DNA from: Gammaproteobacteria bacterium
Lineage (GTDB): Bacteria > Pseudomonadota > Gammaproteobacteria > Chromatiales > Chromatiaceae
DNA: 17,769 bases
Direction of reading: 5' to 3'
Assembly: GCA_020630035.1 (NCBI GenBank)
Contig: JAHDCB010000014.1
Coordinates: forward strand, 1 to 17,769
Part shown: positions 1 to 8,387 of the stretch, piece after piece
Position numbering within the stretch: position 1 is the first letter of the stretch
Layout: each line of letters begins with the position of its first letter
Position numbers and translations under genes: made by a program
Notes under the pieces: model-generated
Told to the model about the DNA's origin: nothing
Database searches by the model: none
The model's input: the letters and a program-made list of their open reading frames with translations, nothing else

Positions 1-2215
1 ACATGCCGTAGATCAGACCAAAGTTGATCGCCTTGGCAGCGCGCCGCTGTTCCGGTGTCACCGCTGCCAGATTGTCTGCAGCAAAGACCTCCGCTGCGGT
101 CGCGGCATGAATATCCGCACCCTCTGCAAACGCCTGACACAACCCGACATCCTGCGACAGGTGCGCCATGATACGCAATTCGATCTGCGAATAGTCTGCG
201 GCAAGCATCTTCCAACCAGGTTGAGGAATAAATGCCTGCCGGATCTGCCTGCCGACCTCGGTACGTATCGGAATATTCTGCAAATTCGGATCAGATGAGC
301 TGAGCCGACCAGTTGCTGTCACCGCCTGATGGTAGCTGGTATGCACGCGCCCGGTCTGCGGGTTGATCCGCTGCGGCAATTTATCAGTATAGGTCGATTT
401 CAACTTGGCCAGGCTGCGATGTTGCAGAATCAACTCCGGCAACGCATGCCCATCTGCTGCCAGTGCCTGCAGAACAGATTCCGCAGTAGAAGGGACACCC
501 TTCGGTGTTTTGCTGATCACCGGTAGCTTCAGTTCAGTAAAAAATATCTCTCCAATCTGTTTCGGCGAATTCAGATTGAAGGTCCGCCCCGCAATACGAT
601 ATGCCGCTTGCTCCAGCTCGTGCAACTGTTCCGCCAGGTGCATACTGTGCGCCTGCAACAATGCCCGGTCCACCATCACACCCGTGCGTTCCATACGTGA
701 TAATACCGGAATCAGCGGCATTTCCAGCTCCGCATACAAGGTCATCAAATCAGGCTCTACGACTAATCCCGGCCATAACACCTGATGTAACTGCCAGGTA
801 ATATCGGCATCTTCTGCTGCATAAGGCGCAGCCTGCTCCAGTGGTATCTGGTCGAACGTCAGTTGCTTCGCCCCCTTGCCAGCAATATCGCTGAACTTTG
901 TCGTCGTATGGTGCAGATAACGTTCCGCCAGGCTATCCATATCATGCCGCCCGAGGCTATCCAATACATACGAGGCCAGCATCGTGTCATGTATGGCGCC
1001 CTGTAGCTGTATACCCTCATTTGCCAGAATACCCAGGTCATATTTCAGGTTCTGCCCTACCTTCAGGATCCGGGCATCTTGCAGAATTGGTCGCAACTGC
1101 GCCAACACCCAATCACGCGCCAATTGCTGCGGTACACCGGCATACCGGTGCCCTAACGGCAGATAGGCCGCCTGACCGGCAGCCACTGCAAAAGACAGTC
1201 CGACCAGTTCCGCTTGCAATGTATCGAGACTGGTTGTCTCTGTGTCCAGTGCAATCAGCTCCGCCTGTTGTAATTTGTTCTTCCACGTTGCAAAGGTCGC
1301 TGCATCCAGTATCGTCTGGTACGCCACCACTGGTGCTGCTGCCACAACCGGTGTTGCCACCGACTCATGTGTCTCCAGGCTAGCCAGTAACCGGCGGGAT
1401 TCCAGCCGTTGATAAATGATCCGTAACGCATCCGTATCCGCTGGCCTTGGTTGCAGGCCTGTGACCTGATGTGGCAACGGCACATCACACTTAATGGTTG
1501 TCAATTGCCGGGACAACGCCAGTTGCTCCAGATGAGCCCGCAGGTTCTCACCGACCTTGCCCTTGATGTCTGTCGCCTGTGCGACCAGGTTATCCAGTGT
1601 CGTGTAAGTTGCCAGCCATTTCGCTGCTGTCTTCGGGCCACATTTCGGTATCCCCGGAATGTTATCAGCACTGTCGCCCATGAGTGCCAGATAATCAATC
1701 ATCTGTTCCGGCCAGACCGCATATTTATCCATCACTCCCTGACGATCCAGTCGCACATCGGTCATCGTATTGATCAGGGTCACCCGCTCGTTGACCAGTT
1801 GTGCTAAATCTTTATCGCCGGTGGAAATCAGGGTCGATAAACCCATCTGATCAGCCTGATGCGCCAATGTACCAATCACATCATCCGCTTCAACCCCGTC
1901 GACCACCAACAATGGCAAACCCATACATTCGACAGCCTGTAACAACGGGGCTATCTGGTCACGCAGATCGTCCGGCAATGGTGGACGGTTTGCCTTATAG
2001 GCCGAATACAGCTCGTCGCGAAATGTTTTACCCGGCGCATCAAATACCACCGAGATATAACGTGGCGGATAGTCAGTCAGCAACTTACGCAGCATATTGA
2101 CCACACCGACAATTGCACCGGTTGCCTCACCGCGTGAATTAGTCAGCGGTGGCAAGGCATGATAGGCCCGGAACAGGTATGAAGAACCATCGACTAAAAT
2201 CAAATCTGGCTGCAT
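1..2215 (-). CDS. polA: DNA polymerase I (partial, C-terminus beyond window edge)
   Basis: Repair and Okazaki-fragment-processing DNA polymerase with 5'-3' exonuclease, 3'-5' proofreading and polymerase domains. Translating the minus strand from the ATG at 2215 gives an unbroken frame of 738 codons to the window edge. The N-terminus MQPDLILVDGSSYLFRAYHA is the classic Pol I 5'-nuclease start (domain about residues 1-290). The proofreading domain is intact: exo I DTETTSLD from residue 324, exo II GQNLKYD and exo III YAAEDAD. Polymerase motif A, DYSQIELR, starts at residue 674. The last visible residues, AKAINFGLIYGM, lie in the O-helix (motif B), so roughly the last fifth of the protein is outside. 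An in-frame ATG four codons upstream (2227), just after an in-frame stop, is an alternative start; neither has a strong Shine-Dalgarno. Divergent from metK. Confidence 0.97.
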   Translation of the reverse strand, partial: MQPDLILVDGSSYLFRAYHALPPLTNSRGEATGAIVGVVNMLRKLLTDYPPRYISVVFDAPGKTFRDELYSAYKANRPPLPDDLRDQIAPLLQAVECMGLPLLVVDGVEADDVIGTLAHQADQMGLSTLISTGDKDLAQLVNERVTLINTMTDVRLDRQGVMDKYAVWPEQMIDYLALMGDSADNIPGIPKCGPKTAAKWLATYTTLDNLVAQATDIKGKVGENLRAHLEQLALSRQLTTIKCDVPLPHQVTGLQPRPADTDALRIIYQRLESRRLLASLETHESVATPVVAAAPVVAYQTILDAATFATWKNKLQQAELIALDTETTSLDTLQAELVGLSFAVAAGQAAYLPLGHRYAGVPQQLARDWVLAQLRPILQDARILKVGQNLKYDLGILANEGIQLQGAIHDTMLASYVLDSLGRHDMDSLAERYLHHTTTKFSDIAGKGAKQLTFDQIPLEQAAPYAAEDADITWQLHQVLWPGLVVEPDLMTLYAELEMPLIPVLSRMERTGVMVDRALLQAHSMHLAEQLHELEQAAYRIAGRTFNLNSPKQIGEIFFTELKLPVISKTPKGVPSTAESVLQALAADGHALPELILQHRSLAKLKSTYTDKLPQRINPQTGRVHTSYHQAVTATGRLSSSDPNLQNIPIRTEVGRQIRQAFIPQPGWKMLAADYSQIELRIMAHLSQDVGLCQAFAEGADIHAATAAEVFAADNLAAVTPEQRRAAKAINFGLIYGM

Positions 2216-2442
2216 AACACCACACATTCAGTTATTGCCACCACCACCTGACACAGACTGTGGCAGATACCAGCAACACCAATAAAACTCATGTTCTGTA
2301 CATCAGATAACTCTGACGCCTGAGCATACGCTATTTGCAATTACATCGGATTTCGCCATAATGCCGGGCTGCCTGAATGTACACCTGGTTGTATATTGCG
2401 CCACTCTTGATCTCTCTAATACTAATGCAGGAGCCTTGCTCT
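2216..2442. promoter_or_regulatory. polA/metK divergent intergenic region
   Basis: This 227-nt gene-free gap separates the divergent polA and metK starts and must carry both promoters. A sigma70-like promoter for metK is visible (separate entry). I found no convincing polA promoter, no intrinsic terminator and no S-adenosylmethionine riboswitch-like stem architecture before metK. Confidence 0.6.
2335..2362 (+). promoter_or_regulatory. Candidate sigma70 promoter of metK
   Basis: A -35-like TTGCAA (2335-2340) and a -10-like CATAAT (2357-2362) are separated by 16 nt. Each differs from consensus at one or two positions. Transcription would start near 2369, giving a leader of about 75 nt before the metK ATG. 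Inferred from consensus match only. Confidence 0.5.
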
Positions 2443-3609
2443 ATGGCAAATGACTATATCTTTACATCTGAATCTGTTTCCGAAGGCCACCCCGATAAAA
2501 TGGCCGACCAGGTCTCAGATGCCGTACTGGACGCCATTCTGGCAGAAGACCCCTATGCTCGGGTTGCCTGCGAAACTGTATTCAAAACAGGTATGGCAAT
2601 GATCGCCGGTGAAATCACCACCACCGCCAAGCCAGATTATGAAGCGATTATCCGCCAGACAATTCGCGAGATTGGCTACAACAGCTCAGAGATGGGTTTT
2701 GACTGGGAAACCTGTGCGGTAATGACCGCACTCGGCGTGCAATCGCCTGATATCAACCAGGGGGTAGACCGGGCGAAGCCGGAAGATCAGGGCGCAGGTG
2801 ATCAGGGCCTGATGTTTGGCTATGCCACCAACGAAACCGATGTCCTGATGCCCGCACCAATTCTGTATGCCCACCGGCTGGTTGAGCGCCAGTCTGAAGT
2901 CCGCAATAACGGCACCCTACCCTGGTTACGGCCCGATGCCAAAAGCCAGGTGAGCTTCCATTATCGCGATGGCAAGCCGGTCAGCATTGATGCTGTCGTA
3001 CTCTCCACTCAACATAGCCCGGATGTCAGCCTGAGCGACCTGCAGGCCGGCATTATGGAAGAAATCATTCAGCCTGTGCTGACCTCAACCGGCTGGCTGA
3101 CAAAAGAGACACAATACCATATCAATCCGACCGGTGCCTTCGTGATCGGTGGCCCGATGGGTGATGCCGGCCTGACCGGACGCAAAATCATCGTCGACAC
3201 CTATGGTGGCTCAGCACGGCATGGCGGCGGTGCCTTTTCTGGCAAAGATCCCTCCAAGGTCGACCGGTCCGCAGCCTATGCCGGACGTTATGTCGCGAAA
3301 AACATTGTTGCCGCCGGGTTGGCAGATCGATGTGAGATACAAGTCTCGTATGCGATTGGTGTGGCCGAGCCAACCTCCATCATGGTCGAAACCTTCGGCA
3401 CCGGCAAACTCGCTGACGAAAAGATCACCGAACTGGTGCGCGAACATTTTGACCTGCGACCTTACGGCATCCTCAGCATGCTGGATCTGCTGAATACAGA
3501 ACAGATCAAATACCGTAAAACCGCAGCCTATGGTCATTTTGGCCGCGAAAATTCAGGTTTTACCTGGGAAAACACAGATAAAGCCGCAACCTTAGCCGCT
3601 GCACGATAA
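2443..3609 (+). CDS. metK: S-adenosylmethionine synthetase (methionine adenosyltransferase)
   Basis: Makes S-adenosylmethionine from methionine and ATP, releasing phosphate and pyrophosphate; a cytosolic, essential supplier of methyl groups. The 388-aa product is full length for the bacterial family. It begins MANDYIFTSESVSEGHPDK, containing the ATP-binding GHPDK signature. GAGDQGLMFGYA and the glycine-rich GGGAFSGKDPSKVDRSAAY phosphate loop are both intact. The frame could extend upstream to an ATG at 2377, but the ATG at 2443 matches the family N-terminus and has AGGAG at 2429-2433 with 9-nt spacing. metK is often followed by ahcY in proteobacteria; here the next gene is a SNF2 helicase. 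A perfect palindrome lies 17 nt after the stop. Confidence 0.98.
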   Translation: MANDYIFTSESVSEGHPDKMADQVSDAVLDAILAEDPYARVACETVFKTGMAMIAGEITTTAKPDYEAIIRQTIREIGYNSSEMGFDWETCAVMTALGVQSPDINQGVDRAKPEDQGAGDQGLMFGYATNETDVLMPAPILYAHRLVERQSEVRNNGTLPWLRPDAKSQVSFHYRDGKPVSIDAVVLSTQHSPDVSLSDLQAGIMEEIIQPVLTSTGWLTKETQYHINPTGAFVIGGPMGDAGLTGRKIIVDTYGGSARHGGGAFSGKDPSKVDRSAAYAGRYVAKNIVAAGLADRCEIQVSYAIGVAEPTSIMVETFGTGKLADEKITELVREHFDLRPYGILSMLDLLNTEQIKYRKTAAYGHFGRENSGFTWENTDKAATLAAAR

Positions 3610-3622
3610 CCTGGAACATCAT

Positions 3623-3648
3623 GCCTCTTTCCCGGCCGGGAAAGGGGC
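3623..3648 (+). terminator. Perfect palindrome after metK; possible terminator or attenuator stem
   Basis: CTTTCCCGGCCGGGAAAG (3627-3644) is a perfect 18-nt palindrome. Flanking GCCT and GGGC extend the stem to about 13 bp with one G-U pair. No uninterrupted T-run follows (AAACTCTTTCTC), so classical Rho-independent termination is doubtful. It may partly attenuate readthrough into the helicase gene or stabilise the metK mRNA 3' end. Confidence 0.4.
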
Positions 3649-3676
3649 AAACTCTTTCTCTAATCCACACCCGGCA

Positions 3677-6600
3677 ATGCGATCACTCACCCAGCAGGAC
3701 ATTAACCGGCACCTACAACAGACCTACGTCAGCCGCGGGCGCAGTTATTACAACCAGGGCCGAGTGCATAACCTGGAAACCCTGGACGACGGCGAGCAGA
3801 TTACCGCCAGTGTTGCTGGCAGTGGTCGTCGGATTTATCAGGTCATCGTGAACCTGCATTATCACCCGGAAGGTACCGTATTACTGAAGGTACGCGGGCA
3901 CTGTAGTTGCCCAGTCGGGTATAACTGCAAACATGTCGCCGCCACCTTATTTGCCCATAAAGAACAACTCAAATCATTCCAGCCATCCGATAATCAGGCC
4001 ATCTCACCTGACCTGAACCCCACCCTGCGACACTGGCTGGATACCATACCAGCACCTGCCACAGCGGTTGAACAACCCACTCAGCCCGCCTACCAGTTTG
4101 AACTCCATTACACCTTGTCACTGGCCAGTGACAGTCATTTCGGCAACCCGCTGTTACAAGTCGCCAGCTACAAAACCCGCCGTTTAAAAAGCCGGCCAGG
4201 CTGGAGTAAAGGGACCTATCTGGCACAAGTGAGCCAGTCACAATCCACCTACCTGACCAGACAGGATAAAGAACTGGCCCGACTGCTGGAAAACACCACA
4301 CCGCACCATTATCACTACCGGGGAATAGTACTCTGCGGCGATGCGGCACCTTATCTGCTGGAACGACTGATACACAGCGGACGTGCTCATTGGAAAGACC
4401 TGGAACACCCCATTCTGAGTCCCGGCCAACCCAGGACCGGAAAACTGGATTGGCAACTGGCAGACCAGCAGGCACAAATCACCATCACTGAACCTGCCGA
4501 TCTGACACTGCTCCCGATCAGCTCACCCTGGTACCTGGATCAGCAAACCTGGCAGGTCGGCCCATTGCAGACCGGGCTCCCGGAGGACATCGCAACTGCA
4601 CTGACCCAGGCTCCACCAGTTCCCGTGCGCCAATGCGAACAGGTCGCCCAGGCATTGCAACACCGCTTTCCGGAACATACACCGCCAATACCGCAAGCCG
4701 AACTCAAACCACCCAAAAAAATCAAGCCCCGGCCTGTGCTATATCTGGTCAGCGACAACAATACCTCAACATACTTCTACGATACAGAAGAACACTGGCA
4801 GGACTATGCCGAGTTATGCTTTCGGTATGGCGACACACTAGTCAACCCGTCAGACTCCGACACTATCCTGTTGCAACAAGTCGGCCAGCATTTCGAACAG
4901 ATCAAACGCCAGCCAACGCCGGAGCGCCGCCATGCCAAAACGCTGACTGCAGCCGGACTGAAAACAACCTCAACAATACGCGGGGTTCGCGACACCGGTC
5001 ATGGTACCCGGTATCAACACCCGGCAGAAGAAGCAGGCTGGCTGGACTTTGTCAGCAACACAATACCCGCACTACGTCAGCAGGGGTGGGAAATTACGTT
5101 TGATCCGGAATTCCGCTACAACCTGGTCGAAGCGGACGACTGGTATGCCGAACTGGATACAGGTAGCGGCGAAGACTGGTTCAACCTGGCACTAGGTGTC
5201 ACCATTGACGGCAAGCCATTCAATCTGTTGAGTGCCCTGGTTAACTTTATTCAGAACGAGCATCGGGCAAATACTCTGAATGAATGGCTGGACCAGCCAA
5301 CCGACACCGAGCTACACCTGCCGCTGACTGACGGACGACTGCTGCGTACTCCGTTCGGCCAGGTTCGACATATCATCGAAACCCTGGTCGAACTATACGA
5401 CCCGAACGCCCTGAACAAAGACGGTCAGCTCGCTATCTCGCGCTACCAGGCCGCCCAACTGAACGCCCTGGACGCAGTGAACCTGACCTGGGGCGGTGTC
5501 GAAGGTCCACGCCGCCTGGCAAAACAACTGGCAGACTTCGACGGCATCCGCACGACCCAACCACCGGACACACTCCAGGCAACATTGCGGCCCTATCAGC
5601 AAGCCGGCCTGAACTGGCTGCAATTTCTGCGCGAATACGGCCTGTCCGGCATCCTGGCAGATGATATGGGCCTGGGCAAAACCATCCAGGCCCTGGCACA
5701 CCTGCTGATTGAACAACAAGCCGGACGTACCGAACACCCCAGTCTGGTGATCGCACCCACCTCACTGATGGTGAACTGGGCGCGGGAGGCCGCCAGATTT
5801 GCTCCCAACCTGCGGATTGTTACCCTGCAGGGCGCAGACCGGCAGCAACATTTTACCCATATCACCGAATACGACCTGGTACTGAGCACCTACCCCTTGC
5901 TGCCGCGCGACAGCGAGGTACTCCTCAAACAACACTGGCACCTGCTGATTCTGGACGAAGCACAGAATATCAAAAACCCACGTTCCAAGGTGGCACAGAC
6001 CGCGCGTCAACTACAGGCCAACTACCGACTGTGCCTGACCGGCACACCGATCGAAAACCACCTGGGCGAACTCTGGTCACAATTTCACTTTCTGATGCCT
6101 GGCCTGCTGGGCGACGACAAACGGTTCCGTCACCTGTTCCGCCGACCGATCGAAAACCAGGGCGACACGCGTCGCCAGAAACAACTACAACAACGGATTG
6201 CACCCTTTATCTTACGCCGGGAAAAAGACCAGGTAGTGCAGGAACTACCGGAAAAAACCGAAATGATTACCGATGTTGAACTGAGTGGCGGACAACAACA
6301 ACTATACGAAACCATACGCGTCGCGATGCACAACAAAATCCGCAAAGAAATCGACAAAAAGGGCATTGAGCGCAGCCAAATCATCATCCTGGATGCCCTG
6401 CTGAAACTGCGGCAAATCTGTTGCGACCCGCGCCTGCTGAAAATGGAAGCGGCCAAAAAGGTACAAGAATCAGCCAAGCTGGAACGCCTGATGGAACTGC
6501 TACCGGCCATGATCAGCGAAGGACGCCGTATCCTGCTGTTTTCACAATTCACCAGCATGCTGGCCCTGATCGAACAAGCACTGGCAGAACACAACATTCA

Positions 6601-6985
6601 ATACGTCAAACTGACCGGACAAACCAAAGACCGGGCCACGCCAATAGATCAATTCCAGAGTGGCCAGGCACCACTATTCCTGATCAGCCTGAAGGCTGGC
6701 GGGGCCGGACTGAACCTGACTGCTGCCGATACAGTGATCCATTACGACCCCTGGTGGAACCCTGCTGTAGAACGCCAGGCAACTGACCGGGCACACCGGA
6801 TCGGGCAAAAAAACAAGGTGTTTGTCTACAAGCTGATTACACAAGGAACCGTCGAAGAAAAAATCAACAACCTGCAACAAAAAAAGCAGGCACTGGCTGA
6901 TGCCCTGTTTGATGGCAAACAGAGCCAGGCTGCCCTGACCCGCGATGACCTGCACAGCTTATTTGCGCCCTTAGGACAAGATTGA
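3677..6985 (+). CDS. SWIM zinc-finger SNF2-family helicase/ATPase
   Basis: Predicted 1102-aa ATP-driven DNA translocase of the bacterial SWIM-SNF2 group. The N-terminal SWIM zinc finger fits CxCx5CxH with C76, C78, C84 and H86. A long variable middle follows (about 100-630). The SNF2 ATPase starts at LRPYQQAGLNWL; motif I is DDMGLGKT at 662-669, motif II DEAQ at 760-763 and motif III LTGTPIEN. The C-terminal helicase lobe carries LLFSQFTSML, SLKAGGAGLNLT, DPWWNPAVERQ and the arginine-finger motif RAHRIGQ at 1038-1044. All catalytic motifs look intact. The ATG at 3677 has no good Shine-Dalgarno; an AAAGGGG lies about 29 nt upstream, too far. The frame is open further upstream but has no ATG there. 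The stop is 3 nt before mlaA, implying co-transcription. Biological target unknown; a role in transcription recycling or repair is inferred from relatives only. Confidence 0.93.
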   Translation: MRSLTQQDINRHLQQTYVSRGRSYYNQGRVHNLETLDDGEQITASVAGSGRRIYQVIVNLHYHPEGTVLLKVRGHCSCPVGYNCKHVAATLFAHKEQLKSFQPSDNQAISPDLNPTLRHWLDTIPAPATAVEQPTQPAYQFELHYTLSLASDSHFGNPLLQVASYKTRRLKSRPGWSKGTYLAQVSQSQSTYLTRQDKELARLLENTTPHHYHYRGIVLCGDAAPYLLERLIHSGRAHWKDLEHPILSPGQPRTGKLDWQLADQQAQITITEPADLTLLPISSPWYLDQQTWQVGPLQTGLPEDIATALTQAPPVPVRQCEQVAQALQHRFPEHTPPIPQAELKPPKKIKPRPVLYLVSDNNTSTYFYDTEEHWQDYAELCFRYGDTLVNPSDSDTILLQQVGQHFEQIKRQPTPERRHAKTLTAAGLKTTSTIRGVRDTGHGTRYQHPAEEAGWLDFVSNTIPALRQQGWEITFDPEFRYNLVEADDWYAELDTGSGEDWFNLALGVTIDGKPFNLLSALVNFIQNEHRANTLNEWLDQPTDTELHLPLTDGRLLRTPFGQVRHIIETLVELYDPNALNKDGQLAISRYQAAQLNALDAVNLTWGGVEGPRRLAKQLADFDGIRTTQPPDTLQATLRPYQQAGLNWLQFLREYGLSGILADDMGLGKTIQALAHLLIEQQAGRTEHPSLVIAPTSLMVNWAREAARFAPNLRIVTLQGADRQQHFTHITEYDLVLSTYPLLPRDSEVLLKQHWHLLILDEAQNIKNPRSKVAQTARQLQANYRLCLTGTPIENHLGELWSQFHFLMPGLLGDDKRFRHLFRRPIENQGDTRRQKQLQQRIAPFILRREKDQVVQELPEKTEMITDVELSGGQQQLYETIRVAMHNKIRKEIDKKGIERSQIIILDALLKLRQICCDPRLLKMEAAKKVQESAKLERLMELLPAMISEGRRILLFSQFTSMLALIEQALAEHNIQYVKLTGQTKDRATPIDQFQSGQAPLFLISLKAGGAGLNLTAADTVIHYDPWWNPAVERQATDRAHRIGQKNKVFVYKLITQGTVEEKINNLQQKKQALADALFDGKQSQAALTRDDLHSLFAPLGQD

Positions 6986-6988
6986 CTC

Positions 6989-7714
6989 ATGCCTAAGATG
7001 ATCAGCCTCTGCACCCTTAGCCTGTTACTCAGCTTAACCGGCTGCGCCAGTCTGGATGCCGAGTTCAGTGATACCCGCGACCCTTACGAAGATATCAACC
7101 GCCATATCTACGCGTTTAACGAAACCCTGGATCACTATATGCTGCGCCCGCTCAGCCAGGGCTACCAGCAAATCGTCCCAACCCCGGTCAACCAGAGCAT
7201 CACCCACTTCTTCAATAACCTGACTAGCCTGACCACCCTGCTGAACAGCTTGCTACAACACAAACCGCAAGCCGCCGGACACACAGCCGTCCGCTTTACC
7301 CTGAACAGTACCGTCGGCCTGGCCGGGCTGCTTGATGTCGCCACGCCACTCGGCTGGCCACAACACCAGGAAGACTTTGCCCAGACCCTTGGCACCTGGG
7401 GAATGCAATCCGGCCCCTACCTGGTTCTGCCCGTGTTCGGGCCAAGCAGTATGCGCAACCTGGCGGGTAGATTGGTGGACTGGTGGACTGAACCGCTGAA
7501 TGCCCTGCCAAACGACACCCCCAAATACGCCTTACGCAGCCTGGACTTGATAGACCAGCGCGCAGACCTGCTGCCACTCAGTCGCGTGGTGGATCAGGCC
7601 CTGGATCCCTATAGTCTTGTGCGCGATGCCTACCTGCAACGCCAGGCATCCGCCGTCCGGGATGGCGCCAGCCAGACACCAGATGACTGGGACGACGACT
7701 ACCTGTATGACTGA
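6989..7714 (+). CDS. mlaA: MlaA (VacJ) outer-membrane lipoprotein of the Mla phospholipid system
   Basis: Outer-membrane lipoprotein that removes mislocalised phospholipids from the outer leaflet and passes them to the periplasmic carrier MlaC, preserving lipid asymmetry. The 241-aa product starts with a short lipoprotein signal ending in lipobox LTGC, with C19 the predicted lipidated residue. The mature part has the family hallmarks DPYEDINRHIYAFNETLD, LNSTVGLAGLLDVA, EDFAQTLGTWG and GPYLVLPVFGPS. It ends in an acidic Asp-rich tail. AGGA at 6973-6976 lies inside the preceding helicase ORF, 12 nt from the ATG; the start overlaps no other gene. The rest of the Mla system (mlaBCDEF) is not in this window, as is usual. 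The stop overlaps the rnt start by 8 nt. Confidence 0.95.
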   Translation: MPKMISLCTLSLLLSLTGCASLDAEFSDTRDPYEDINRHIYAFNETLDHYMLRPLSQGYQQIVPTPVNQSITHFFNNLTSLTTLLNSLLQHKPQAAGHTAVRFTLNSTVGLAGLLDVATPLGWPQHQEDFAQTLGTWGMQSGPYLVLPVFGPSSMRNLAGRLVDWWTEPLNALPNDTPKYALRSLDLIDQRADLLPLSRVVDQALDPYSLVRDAYLQRQASAVRDGASQTPDDWDDDYLYD

Positions 7715-8357
7715 ACCACAGCCCTATCACCCCAGAATGGCAGAACGCTTTCGCGGTTACCTGCCAGTCGTGGTAGACGTTGAGACCGGAGGCTTCAATC
7801 CAGCTACCGATGCCCTGCTGGAAATCGCTGCCATCCCACTCTGGCAGGATGACGCCGGAAAACTACACCCGGCAGCACAATACTGCGAACAAGTCATACC
7901 ATTTGCCGGCGCACGCCTGGATCCGGAATCATTACGTTTTAACCAGATTCAACCAGATAACCCACTGCGCCAGGCAGTCGAGGAAAAAGAAGCACTGACC
8001 CGGATATTCCGCCCGATCCGCCAGGCGATCAAGGCCAGTGGCTGCAAACGCGCCATCCTGGTCGGGCACAATGCTGCATTTGACCTCGGCTTCATCAACG
8101 CAGCGGTCACACGCACCGGCAGCAAACGCAACCCGTTTCACCCGTTCAGCACCCTGGATACCGTCAGCCTGAGTGCACTCATGTATGGCCAGACCGTGCT
8201 GGCTCGTGCCAGCAAAATGGCCGGTCTGACCTGGGATGCGAGCCAGGCACATGGTGCTCAATATGACGCTAGTCAGACAGCGCACCTGTTCTGTCACATA
8301 GTCAACACCTGGCAGCACTATCAGACCAGGGATGCCCAGGAACACACACCGGCCTGA
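7707..8357 (+). CDS. rnt: Ribonuclease T
   Basis: DEDDh-family 3'-5' exoribonuclease that trims tRNA CCA ends and matures the 3' ends of stable RNAs. The product is 216 aa, the usual size. RFRGYLPVVVDVETGGFNPATDALLEIAA contains the first catalytic acids, D24 and E26. Further on are LVGHNAAFDLGF (third Asp) and the terminal HGAQYDASQTAHLF with the catalytic His and last Asp. KRNPFHPFSTLDT and SGCKRAILVGHN are typical RNase T segments. The frame opens further upstream at 7617, but that lies inside mlaA; the ATG at 7707 best matches the known N-terminal length. It overlaps the mlaA stop by 8 nt, so translation is probably coupled, as no good Shine-Dalgarno is visible. ATG 7737 is a less likely alternative. 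Confidence 0.95.
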   Translation: MTEPQPYHPRMAERFRGYLPVVVDVETGGFNPATDALLEIAAIPLWQDDAGKLHPAAQYCEQVIPFAGARLDPESLRFNQIQPDNPLRQAVEEKEALTRIFRPIRQAIKASGCKRAILVGHNAAFDLGFINAAVTRTGSKRNPFHPFSTLDTVSLSALMYGQTVLARASKMAGLTWDASQAHGAQYDASQTAHLFCHIVNTWQHYQTRDAQEHTPA

Positions 8358-8387
8358 ACAATGGCTTACACATCGCGAACATTGCGG

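Noticed and set aside
898..1383. 161-codon open frame on the plus strand
   Set aside because: It lies wholly inside polA on the opposite strand, and the polA translation has continuous family motifs there.
2216..2442. SAM riboswitch upstream of metK
   Set aside because: The leader is short and I see no conserved helix pattern of a SAM-binding aptamer.
2377..2442. 22-residue N-terminal extension of metK with hydrophobic character
   Set aside because: MetK is cytosolic and starts at MANDYIF; a proper AGGAG lies just before 2443.
3969..4475. 168-codon open frame on the minus strand
   Set aside because: Antisense shadow within the SWIM-SNF2 helicase; low-complexity composition, no motifs.
3677..6985. 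SNF2 helicase as a defence helicase (DISARM-like or similar)
   Set aside because: It has a SWIM finger and sits among housekeeping genes with similar base composition; no methylase, nuclease or PLD partner is nearby.
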